Made by a program: the position numbers and the translations under genes | Notes under the pieces: model-generated | What the model was told of the DNA's origin: nothing | Seen by the model: the letters and a program-made list of their open reading frames with translations, nothing else | The model's database searches: none | Part shown: positions 1 through 6,634 of the stretch, in pieces | Layout of the letters: each line of letters begins with the position of its first letter | Position numbering within the stretch: position 1 is the stretch's first letter | Assembly: GCA_035347995.1 (NCBI GenBank) | Contig: DAOPQD010000072.1 | Span: forward strand, 1-16,163 | Origin: JAAZNO01 sp012798275 | GTDB lineage: Bacteria; Chloroflexota; Anaerolineae; B4-G1; SLSP01 | Length of the DNA: 16,163 nucleotides | Direction of reading: 5' to 3'

Positions 1-78
1 TGGATCTGTGACCAAATCGAGAGCGGGGCGACCCGGGACGATATCCGCCTGGCCCCACAGCCAGCTATGCGATTGTAA
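1..78 (+). CDS. Possible C-terminal end of a gene entering from the left
   Basis: Reading frame 1 is open from the first base to a TAA at 76-78, giving 25 residues that end in APQPAMRL. The composition (acidic and arginine-rich, then a proline tail) looks like an ordinary protein C-terminus. The sequence turns AT-rich just after the stop, as expected of an intergenic region. The fragment is too short to assign a family, and a chance open frame of this length is quite possible. Confidence 0.3.
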   Translation, partial: WICDQIESGATRDDIRLAPQPAMRL

Positions 79-199
79 AATCTGCAAAACTACTGTTGAA
101 CCATCCCTTAATATTATAGCTAAAATTTTGATAATAGTCAAGTCCAATATTCTATACCAAGCGAGGGTGCGTTGTAGCTGTTTGAGTTGTCCTGATGGG

Positions 200-223
200 T
201 TTGATGGTGATTTTGATGGTGAT
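200..223 (+). repeat. 12-bp perfect tandem duplication
   Basis: The unit TTTGATGGTGAT occurs twice head to tail (200-211 and 212-223). It lies in an open frame that would read D-G-F-D-G-D-F-D-G-D, but that frame has no ribosome binding site or homology that I recognise. I treat it as a simple repeat. Confidence 0.7.
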
Positions 224-293
224 GCAGTTCACGGGGTGACGGATGTCCCGTAGGACAGAGGAGCGCGTGGGGGTAACGGCGGCAGTGATGAAG

Positions 294-341
294 AGCGCTG
301 ATCTTTCGTTACCGGTTTTTGATCACGAGGGAATCAGCGCT
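294..341 (-). terminator. Inverted repeat just past the amidohydrolase stop
   Basis: AGCGCTGAT (294-302) and ATCAGCGCT (333-341) are perfect 9-bp inverted copies separated by 30 bases. They lie within 60 bases beyond the stop codon of the minus-strand amidohydrolase. There is no T-tract after the stem in the minus-strand direction and the loop is long, so this is not a classical intrinsic terminator. It may be a 3'-end stabilising stem. Confidence 0.3.
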
Positions 342-345
342 GTGT

Positions 346-1371
346 TCAGGCCCATGCCTTTAACACGGCGAGGGCGTTTTCGGCGAGCCTGTCCAGCCGA
401 TAGCCGCCCTCCTGGATGATGACGGTGGGCCATCCCTGGGCCGCGATCCGCTCGCCGATGGCCTGAAACCCGGCGAGGGTGATGTTCATGCCGCCGACGG
501 TATCCCCTGCCGCGATGTCGAGTCCGAGGGAAAGCACCAACGTCTCCGGCGCGAAAGCGCGCATGGGACTCAGGGCGACTTCCAGCGCTGCCAGATAGGC
601 CGGGTCCGCTGTGCCCTTGGGGAGGGGGAGATTCAGGTTGGTTCCCAGCCCCGCGCCGGCGCCGCGTTCGTCGGCAAAGCCCCAGTAGAAGGGATAGTCG
701 TAGCGGGGATCGGCGTGCAGGGAGGCGTAGAAGACCTGCGGCTCCTCGTAGAAGATCGCCTGCGTGCCGTTGCCGTGATGGAAATCCACGTCGAGGATGG
801 CGACGCGGCCGCGCGTGTGTTGGGTCAGATAGCGCGCGGCGATGGCGGCGTTGTTCAGGTAGCAGAAGCCGCCGCAGAGGTCGCGGGCGGCGTGATGTCC
901 TGGTGGGCGGCACAGGGCGTACACGCTGTGCGCCCCGGCGAGCACCCTGTCCGCAGCGGTCAGCGCGCATTGGGCGGATCCGTATGCCGCTTCCCAGGTC
1001 CCCGCGAGAATTGGGCTGCCGGTGCCGAAGGCGTAATAGCCCCGCTGTCCGGCGATGCCCGGCGGCGGCGTCCCCTCGCGGCGTCCGAGGGCGAAGGTCC
1101 CCGGAATGACCGCTTCCTCGTGTCCCAGCCAGGCCGCGTTCGCCTCGTAGGCAGTCTGCAGGTAGCGGATGAAGTCCGCAGCGTGCACCGCCAGAAGGGG
1201 ATCCAGCCCGTGATCTTCTGGCGGCAGGACGGGGCCGAGCGCGGCCGTGCGCACGGCCTCCAGGAGGATCTCCGCCCGCGCCGGCAATTCCTCGATGATG
1301 AAAGGCTGCCCATCGAGGGTGATGTGCTCCGTCGCGTGCAGGGCGTGTTTGGGGGTGTAGATGGTCTCCAT
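346..1371 (-). CDS. aphA: Acetylpolyamine amidohydrolase (class II histone deacetylase family)
   Basis: A zinc-dependent hydrolase of the arginase/deacetylase fold that removes acetyl groups from acetylated polyamines or other small acetylated amines, acting in the cytoplasm. The 341 residues match the length I recall for Mycoplana ramosa AphA. Catalytic elements are visible: CRPPGHHA with tandem His159-His160; AILDVDFHHGNGTQ with the zinc ligands Asp195 and His197; the third zinc ligand Asp285 in SLGLD; and Tyr324 in EGGY, the transition-state tyrosine. ASLHADP is also a family signature. The ATG is preceded by GAAGGAA at 7-base spacing. The gene lies 220 bases beyond the ABC exporter gene on the same strand, with hairpin repeats between, so it may have its own promoter. 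A generic acetoin-utilisation-type deacetylase is possible, but the N-terminal half resembles the AphA subgroup. Confidence 0.85.
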   Translation of the reverse strand: METIYTPKHALHATEHITLDGQPFIIEELPARAEILLEAVRTAALGPVLPPEDHGLDPLLAVHAADFIRYLQTAYEANAAWLGHEEAVIPGTFALGRREGTPPPGIAGQRGYYAFGTGSPILAGTWEAAYGSAQCALTAADRVLAGAHSVYALCRPPGHHAARDLCGGFCYLNNAAIAARYLTQHTRGRVAILDVDFHHGNGTQAIFYEEPQVFYASLHADPRYDYPFYWGFADERGAGAGLGTNLNLPLPKGTADPAYLAALEVALSPMRAFAPETLVLSLGLDIAAGDTVGGMNITLAGFQAIGERIAAQGWPTVIIQEGGYRLDRLAENALAVLKAWA

Positions 1372-1408
1372 GGGGGTTCCTTCGAAAATAGCGAATCAGA
1401 GGCCGCCC

Positions 1409-1495
1409 CGGAATGAATTCCGGGTCTGACAGGTTCCCAACCAACGCGCTTCAGCGCGGTTGGCTCGTGTCAGGCTGGGGATTCCATCCCTAGCC
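1409..1495. repeat. Modular hairpin repeat, left copy
   Basis: Three palindromic modules lie side by side between the exporter and amidohydrolase genes. The first is CCGGAATGAATTCCGG (1409-1423 region). The second is a stem with a TTCA loop (arms CGCGC/GCGCG, 1445-1458, within an outer CCAAC/GTTGG stem). The third is a 9-bp stem with a TTCCA loop (GGCTGGGGA at 1473-1481 pairing with TCCCTAGCC at 1487-1495, one imperfect pair). Near-identical modules recur at 14400-14430, 15928-15960 and 16009-16163. The arrangement is that of a dispersed repeat family, with no coding potential. Confidence 0.75.
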
Positions 1496-1591
1496 GAACT
1501 GGCGAGCCGCCGCAGCCTCTGTTCACAACCCGGTGGTACGCCACAGGAACATGGTGCCCCTTTCTCAGAAAATCAGCCACATTTTACTCGC

Positions 1592-3498
1592 TCATGACGA
1601 AGACGTCAATCCGTTGCGGTCGAGGAACTGCCGCTCGTAGAGATCGCGGTAGATGCCGCCGCGGGCGAGCAGTTCCGCGTGGGTGCCGCGTTCGACGATC
1701 CGTCCTTCATCCAGGACGCAGATGAGATCGGCGTGGGTGACAGTGCTCAGCCGGTGCGCGATGACGATGGCGGTGCGCCCCTGGAGCAGCCGCGTCAGCG
1801 CCTCCTGGATCAAGGCCTCGGTGACGGTGTCCACGCTGGCGGTGGCCTCGTCCAGGATGAGGATGCGCGGGTCGGCGAGGATGGCGCGGGCGATGCACAG
1901 CAATTGCCGTTGTCCCAGCGAGAGGTTGATGCCGCCTTCCACGATGCGGGTGGCGTAGCCCTCTGGCAGTGCATGGATGAACTCGTGGGCGNNNNNNNNN
2001 NNNNNNNNNNNNNNNNNNNNNNNNNNNNNNNNNNNNNNNNNNNNNNNNNNNNNNNNNNNNNNNNNNNNNNNNNNNNNNNNNNNNNNNNNNNGGCGCTGGC
2101 GTCTGGACAGCCAAAGCGGATGTTTTCGGCGATAGTTCCCGCGAAGAGGAAGGGGTCTTGCGGCACGAGCCCCATTTGCCGTCGCAAGGAGGCCTGGTTG
2201 ACCGTGCGGACGTCAATCCCGTCAATGCGCACGCTTCCCTCCGTGACTTCATAGAAACGGGCGATGAGGTTGGCGATGGAGGTTTTCCCCGCGCCGGTGG
2301 GGCCGACCAGGGCGATGGTTTGACCGGCGGCGATCTGCAAATTCACGTCGTGGAGTACGGTGTGAGTGCCCTGATAGGCAAAGGAGACATGGTCGAGGAC
2401 GATGTCGCCCCGAATGGGCGGCATGTCCGGCGCGCCGGGGGCGTCTTGCACATCGGGAACGGTGTCGAGCAGTTCGAGCACGCGCTCGCCGCCGGCGATG
2501 GCCGTCTGGAAGGTGTTGTAGAGCTGGCTGAGCTCCTGGATCGGCTGGAAGAAACGCCCCACGTAGGAGATGAAGGCGACGACGACCCCCAGCGTTAGCG
2601 TTCCCGCCGCGACGCCGTGCCCGCCAAACCAGAGGACGATGGCGGTCGCCAAAATGCTGAGGAATTCCACCCCCGGCAGGAAGGTCAGCGAGAGCGACAT
2701 GGCCTTGACGAAGGCATCGCGGTTGGCGCGGTTGACCTTGTCGAACCGCTCGGCGGAAGCGCTTTCCTGGGCGAACGCCTGGATCACGCGCATTCCGGAG
2801 AGATCCTCCGCCAGATCGCCGACGACGGCGGCAGTGCTGGAGCGGGTCTGGCGGAAGGCGACGCGCGCGCGGCGGGAGAACCACAGCGTCATCAACAGCA
2901 TCAGCGGCAGAACGCTGAAGGCGTAGAGCGCCAGCTGCGGGCTCATTGAGAGCATGACCCCGACGATGCCGCCAAGCAACAGCATGTCCCCCATGAGGGT
3001 GATGAGCCCTTCAGAGAGCAGCTCGTTGATCACGCCGACGTCGCTCATCACGCGGGAGATTGTCACCCCGGCGATGTGCGTGTCGTGATAGCCCAGCGAC
3101 AGCCGCTGCAGATGTTCGAAGAGCTGATTGCGCAGGGTCATGAGGACGCGCTGTCCCACCCACGTGAGCAAATACTGTTGCGCGGACGAGGTCACATAGA
3201 TGCCGACGAGCGCTCCGCTCAACACCAGGGCCATGCGGTTCAGCCCGTGCAAATCTCCCTGGGTGATGTACTGGTCAATGATGATTTTGGTCAGGTAGGG
3301 GATGAGCAGGGTCAGCGCGGTAGCGATCACCATCATGACAAAAGCGCCGGCCATCTGTCGCGCGTAGGGGCGCAGATAGCCGAGGAGGCGTCGCACGATG
3401 CGATTGTCGAAGACCCGCCCGGTTCCATCACCCTCGCCGTGGCTTTCCAGCGCGCCGCGGGGGCCCATGTTCAATCCGCCGCCGAAACTAAAGCTCAT
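1592..3498 (-). CDS. ABC exporter half-transporter with canonical ATPase site (interrupted by N gap)
   Basis: A type IV ABC exporter subunit in the inner membrane: an N-terminal six-helix transmembrane domain (about residues 30-350) followed by an ATPase domain. Walker A is GPTGAGKT (residues 399-406) and the Q-loop is VPQDP. Beyond the gap, Walker B plus catalytic glutamate is LILDEATASVD and the switch histidine is in VIAHRLST. The ABC signature is altered to LSLGQ. The 100-N gap breaks the frame. Alignment with the neighbouring exporter predicts that about 32 bases are really missing, which restores a single ORF of about 612 residues. The ATG is preceded by GAGGTGAT at 6-base spacing. With the next gene upstream (stop to start 151 bases) it should form a heterodimer, contributing the catalytically competent nucleotide site. 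The substrate is unknown; drugs, lipids or peptides are typical. Confidence 0.9.
1992..2091. other. 100-N assembly gap
   Basis: Exactly 100 Ns, the conventional placeholder for a gap of unknown size. It interrupts the exporter gene between the motif after the Q-loop (FGCPDASA) and the helical segment AHEFIHALPEGY. The reading frames on the two sides differ because 100 is not the true length. Confidence 0.98.
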
Positions 3499-3649
3499 GG
3501 GATATCACCTCGTGGGGTGGGGTAGGGCTTCGACGGCCGTGTTGTTTCATTGAGCTCTGTGTGACTCTGAAGCGGCTTCTTCTCCATGATCCTCCCTTCC
3601 TTTCCCTAGCGCCTGCATTTTCTTCTCGTCATCCCGTTGTCTCATCTCC

Positions 3650-5476
3650 TCATCTCCCCTGCCCCTCTGCTCCTCCGCTCCCCTGCTCCTCCGCTTCTTC
3701 ACGTAGCTGCCGTTGATAGATCTCCGCGTACAACCCGGAGGTGCGCAGGAGCTCGGCGTGGGTACCGGCGGCGGCGATGCGTCCCTTCTCCAGGACGAGG
3801 ACGAGATCGGCGGAGCGGACGGTGCTGAGTCGTTGGGCGATGACGAAGCTGGTGCGCCCTTGCATCAGATGTTCCAGGGCGAGCTGGATGAGATGCTCGG
3901 TTTCGCTGTCTACACTGGCCAGCGCATCATCGAGGATGAGGATCCGGGGGTCCTTGAGCAGGGCGCGGGCAATGGCGATGCGCTGTTTTTGTCCGCCGGA
4001 AAGGGTCAGGCCGCGCTCGCCGACGGGGGTGGCGTAGCCTTCCGGCAAGGCGAGGATGAAGTCATGCGCCTGTGCGGCTTGCGCTGCCGCAAAAATCTCC
4101 TCGTCGGTCGCGTCGGGGCGTCCGAACGCCAGGTTCTCGCGGAGGGTGGCGGCGAACAGGGTGGTCTCTTGGAGGACAATACCGATCTGATCTCGCAGCG
4201 ACTTCAGGGTCACGTCCCGCAAATCGTAGCCGTCAATGGTGATGCGTCCCGCTGTGGGATCGTAGAAGCGCGGCAGGAGATTGATGATGGTGGACTTGCC
4301 GGACCCCGTCGCACCCAGCAGGGCGATCATCTGCCCCGGTTGCACCTCGAAACTGACATCGGAGAGCACCTTGTGGCGTCCGAAATAGGCGAAGGAGACA
4401 TTCTCGAAGCGGACGTGTCCGCGCACCGGCGGCAAGGGGATGGCGTTGGGGGCGTCGTGCACCTCCGATTGGGCGTCGAGGATCTCGAAGATCCGCTCGC
4501 CGGAGGCGATGGCCTGTACTACCGCCGGGAGGACCATTCCCAGGCGGCGGACGGGTTGCACGAGCTGCCCCAGGTAAGCGCTGAAAGCGATCATCTCGCC
4601 GAGGGTGAGCTGGCCACGGACGACCAGCGCGCCGCCATACCAGAGGATAAGCACCGTCCCGACGTTGGCAAGCAGCTCGATGAAGGGCATGGTGCGCGCG
4701 CGCATGGCGGCGGCGGTAGTGGAGAGCTTGAACCATTCCAGATTGGCGGCCTGGAAGCGGGCGATTTCGGCGCGTTCCTGCGCGAACGCCTTGACGATGC
4801 GCGCACCGTGCAGGTTCTGTTCCAGCCGGGTGGTAAGCACTCCCAGCTGATCCTGAATGTTGCGGGAGAGGGGACGGAAGCGGCGTCCGAAACTCCAGGC
4901 GCGGTAGGCGATGAGGGGCATGGTGGCCAGGGAGAGGAGCGTCAACATCGGATTCATCTGCGCCAGGACGACGGCCGTGGTGATGAGCAGCAGGCTCCCT
5001 TCGATCAGCCGCATCGAAGCACGCCCGTTGAGGAAGCGCAGGCGTTCCACGTCCTGGATGGCGAGCGAGAGCAGCTGCCCCGTCTCCGTGCGGTCGTGAT
5101 AGGAAAAGGAGAGGGATGAGAGCTTGCTGTGCAGGGCCTTGCGGAGGTCGTAGGCCGCCCCCTGGGAACCGATTTCGACCCAGCGGCCCTGATAGTAGGC
5201 GAGGACGCTCTTCAGCAGCGCCAACCCCAGCAGGATCAGCGTGGTGGTGGTGAGGAATTCGAGATTCTGCGCGCGGATGCCCTCATCCACGATGCGGCGG
5301 ATGAGCTGCGGGATGAGCAACGTCAGGCCGTTGATGGCGAAGAGCAGCAGATAAGCGCCAATCACGTAGCGGCGGTAGCCGTGCAAATAGCTGAAACAGC
5401 GCCACAAAGTCCGTCCGGCGCCGGGCGTTTGGGTGAGCAAGGGGATGATTGGGGGCTGATCTTTTTCTGCGGTCAT
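3650..5476 (-). CDS. ABC exporter half-transporter with degenerate ATPase site
   Basis: A 608-residue ABC exporter subunit: transmembrane domain about residues 20-345, ATPase domain about 355-590. Walker A is GATGSGKS (388-395) and the ABC signature LSGGQ (492-496) is intact. The Walker B region reads LILDDALASVD, so the catalytic glutamate is replaced by Asp517, and the switch histidine is replaced by Gln548 (VIAQRLST). This is the pattern of the non-catalytic partner in heterodimeric exporters such as TM287/288 or BmrCD. Its intact signature would complete the active site of the partner encoded downstream. The start is supported by AGGAG shortly before the ATG. It begins 12 bases after the nucleotidyltransferase stop, so the two genes are probably co-transcribed. 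The C-terminus ends in a low-complexity Glu/Gly/Gln tail. Confidence 0.92.
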   Translation of the reverse strand: MTAEKDQPPIIPLLTQTPGAGRTLWRCFSYLHGYRRYVIGAYLLLFAINGLTLLIPQLIRRIVDEGIRAQNLEFLTTTTLILLGLALLKSVLAYYQGRWVEIGSQGAAYDLRKALHSKLSSLSFSYHDRTETGQLLSLAIQDVERLRFLNGRASMRLIEGSLLLITTAVVLAQMNPMLTLLSLATMPLIAYRAWSFGRRFRPLSRNIQDQLGVLTTRLEQNLHGARIVKAFAQERAEIARFQAANLEWFKLSTTAAAMRARTMPFIELLANVGTVLILWYGGALVVRGQLTLGEMIAFSAYLGQLVQPVRRLGMVLPAVVQAIASGERIFEILDAQSEVHDAPNAIPLPPVRGHVRFENVSFAYFGRHKVLSDVSFEVQPGQMIALLGATGSGKSTIINLLPRFYDPTAGRITIDGYDLRDVTLKSLRDQIGIVLQETTLFAATLRENLAFGRPDATDEEIFAAAQAAQAHDFILALPEGYATPVGERGLTLSGGQKQRIAIARALLKDPRILILDDALASVDSETEHLIQLALEHLMQGRTSFVIAQRLSTVRSADLVLVLEKGRIAAAGTHAELLRTSGLYAEIYQRQLREEAEEQGSGGAEGQGR

Positions 5477-5488
5477 AGGCTCCTGAGG

Positions 5489-6013
5489 TCAGGGATGAGA
5501 CGTCGTTTCTGATCCCACAAATCTTGCATAGATTTCGGGCATGGCGATGCCGAAGCGCTGGCAGAGCCGGCTGACATCGTGATAATCGTTTGCATCCACG
5601 GGGTAGCCGGTGTGAAAAGCCACCAGCCATTCTGGGGTGATGCACTTGACCGGGAAGCCGTTGATGGCACCATGGCCTTGCAGGGAGGCGTAGGGGTAGG
5701 CCACCCCGAAGAGGTGGTTGCCGGCGGCGTCGAAGGTGCAGGAATGCACATCAAGCAGGCGTCCTTGCGCGTCGCCGAGCACGAAATTGCATTCCCAGGT
5801 ATCGTCGCGCGGCACGTCATGAAATCCCCGCGCCTCGAGCAACGCCCGCAGCTTTGGCACGTCCCGGTGTTGCATGGCGATGTCCAGGTCCTCGTGCGGG
5901 CGCGTCTGCTCGCCGAGCAGCGCATCTACTCCCCAACCGCCATCGAGGACGACCTCAAGGGCGTGCTCCTGGCATAACTGCACGATTTCAATGACATCCG
6001 TAGCCGTCATCAT
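5489..6013 (-). CDS. Lincosamide/aminoglycoside-type nucleotidyltransferase
   Basis: A small (174-residue) nucleotidyltransferase-fold protein. The N-terminal core reads DGGWGVDALLGEQTR followed by HEDLDIAM: the Gly-Gly-Trp glycine motif at residues 25-27 and the metal-binding D-x-D at Asp42/Asp44. This is the signature of the LnuA/LinA-like and ANT-like families, which transfer AMP from ATP to a hydroxyl of lincosamide or aminoglycoside antibiotics. Many environmental members have no proven drug substrate, so resistance is only a possibility. Two ATG codons are adjacent; the first is used here because AGGA lies 6 bases upstream. It is the first gene of the minus-strand set, next to two exporter genes, which suits a combined modification/efflux role. 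Confidence 0.78.
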   Translation of the reverse strand: MMTATDVIEIVQLCQEHALEVVLDGGWGVDALLGEQTRPHEDLDIAMQHRDVPKLRALLEARGFHDVPRDDTWECNFVLGDAQGRLLDVHSCTFDAAGNHLFGVAYPYASLQGHGAINGFPVKCITPEWLVAFHTGYPVDANDYHDVSRLCQRFGIAMPEIYARFVGSETTSHP

Positions 6014-6079
6014 CGCAGATCCTATTTCTGGCGCCCGTGTTCAGTCTGGCGCTGGCGCTAAAATTACTTAACCAGGCTA

Positions 6080-6107
6080 AGTATATCACGCTTGGGGAAA
6101 ATGTCAT
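6080..6107 (-). promoter_or_regulatory. Candidate sigma70-type promoter for the nucleotidyltransferase/exporter genes
   Basis: On the minus strand, ATGACA (6107-6102) is followed after 16 bases by TATACT (6085-6080), close to the TTGACA/TATAAT consensus. It lies about 67 bases upstream of the nucleotidyltransferase ATG, in an AT-rich divergent intergenic region. This is assigned by motif only. Confidence 0.4.
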
Positions 6108-6210
6108 CTCTATGACTTGGCTTATTTTTCTTTTAAACGCCGCGCGAAATGGCACTTGACAGAGGGCGTGAGCGGGCCGACAATAAAGGGTAAAGATCAT
6201 GGCCTTTGCC

Positions 6211-6238
6211 TTGCGTCTGTATGATTTGCGTATAAAAT
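6211..6238 (+). promoter_or_regulatory. Candidate promoter for the AOR-Hdr operon
   Basis: TTGCGT (6211-6216), a 16-base spacer and TAAAAT (6233-6238) lie 72 bases upstream of the moaD-like start, in the only AT-rich stretch before the operon. A second candidate -35, a perfect TTGACA at 6156-6161, is followed only by a poor -10 (CAATAA). I cannot tell which is used. Confidence 0.35.
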
Positions 6239-6310
6239 AGAAACATACTGTTGGCGTTAGCTTATGACTCTCCCACTCATAGCTGTTGAAGGAGGCGTTG
6301 GGCTTTTGAG

Positions 6311-6595
6311 ATGGAAATATGGGTAGAATTTGTGGGTATCCCGCGTTTGTTGGCCGGCGTCCAGGAAGTGACGTTGTCGCTTCCCGCCGGAGCTTCTTAT
6401 CGTGAGGTACTGCGCCAGTTGGCCCGGCGCTTTCCAGCGCTAGACGGGCAGGTCATTGATGCTGATGGCGCGAAGCTTTTCCCCGAAAACAAAATCGCCC
6501 TCAATGGCAAGCGTATCCTGACAGAGTCTGAATTGGATCTGTATCCCCAGGATGGTGACCGTCTGGTGATGTTGTCTGTGCTCGCCGGCGGCTAA
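6311..6595 (+). CDS. MoaD/ThiS-family ubiquitin-like sulfur carrier
   Basis: A 94-residue beta-grasp protein that ends in Ala-Gly-Gly. The exposed C-terminal Gly-Gly is the feature that lets MoaD/ThiS proteins be adenylated, turned into a thiocarboxylate and donate sulfur. In the pterin cofactor pathway the sulfur makes the dithiolene of molybdo/tungstopterin. Heading an operon for a tungstopterin enzyme, it is probably the carrier serving that enzyme. GGAGG at 6291-6295 is 15 bases from the ATG, longer than usual, and there is no alternative in-frame start between them. It is separated from the oxidoreductase start by 39 bases. A general MoaD or ThiS housekeeping role cannot be excluded. Confidence 0.8.
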   Translation: MEIWVEFVGIPRLLAGVQEVTLSLPAGASYREVLRQLARRFPALDGQVIDADGAKLFPENKIALNGKRILTESELDLYPQDGDRLVMLSVLAGG

Positions 6596-6634
6596 AACAC
6601 TCTGAGAGCATTAACCTAAGCAGGAGGCGCCTGT

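Larger units (their letters stand above)
79..345. other. Intergenic region, AT-rich then low-complexity
   Basis: This stretch separates the possible left-edge gene from the stop of the minus-strand amidohydrolase. Bases about 85-165 are strongly AT-rich, unlike the rest of the window. A TTGATA at 128-133 could be a -35 element, but I see no well-spaced -10 and no good gene downstream. A 12-bp tandem repeat (200-223) and an inverted repeat (294-341) are listed separately. I see no RNA gene and no convincing CDS here. Confidence 0.5.

Noticed and set aside
8..253. 81-codon plus-strand frame containing DGFDGDFDGD, reminiscent of calcium-binding loops
   Set aside because: There is no ribosome binding site at its start, the sequence crosses an AT-rich intergenic zone, and the acidic motif comes from a 12-bp tandem repeat.
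323..1444. 373-codon minus-strand frame overlapping the amidohydrolase
   Set aside because: It shares the region of the amidohydrolase in another frame and has low-complexity Arg/Pro/Gly composition, while the amidohydrolase frame has full catalytic motifs.
1592..1942. Apparent separate short ABC ATPase gene and apparent frameshift of the exporter
   Set aside because: The frame change coincides exactly with the 100-N placeholder; a 32-base true gap restores one ORF, so it is not evidence of a pseudogene or split gene.
3713..5119. 468-codon plus-strand frame opposite the second exporter
   Set aside because: Antisense shadow of a complete ABC exporter, with Gly/Glu/Gln-rich composition and no recognisable domain.
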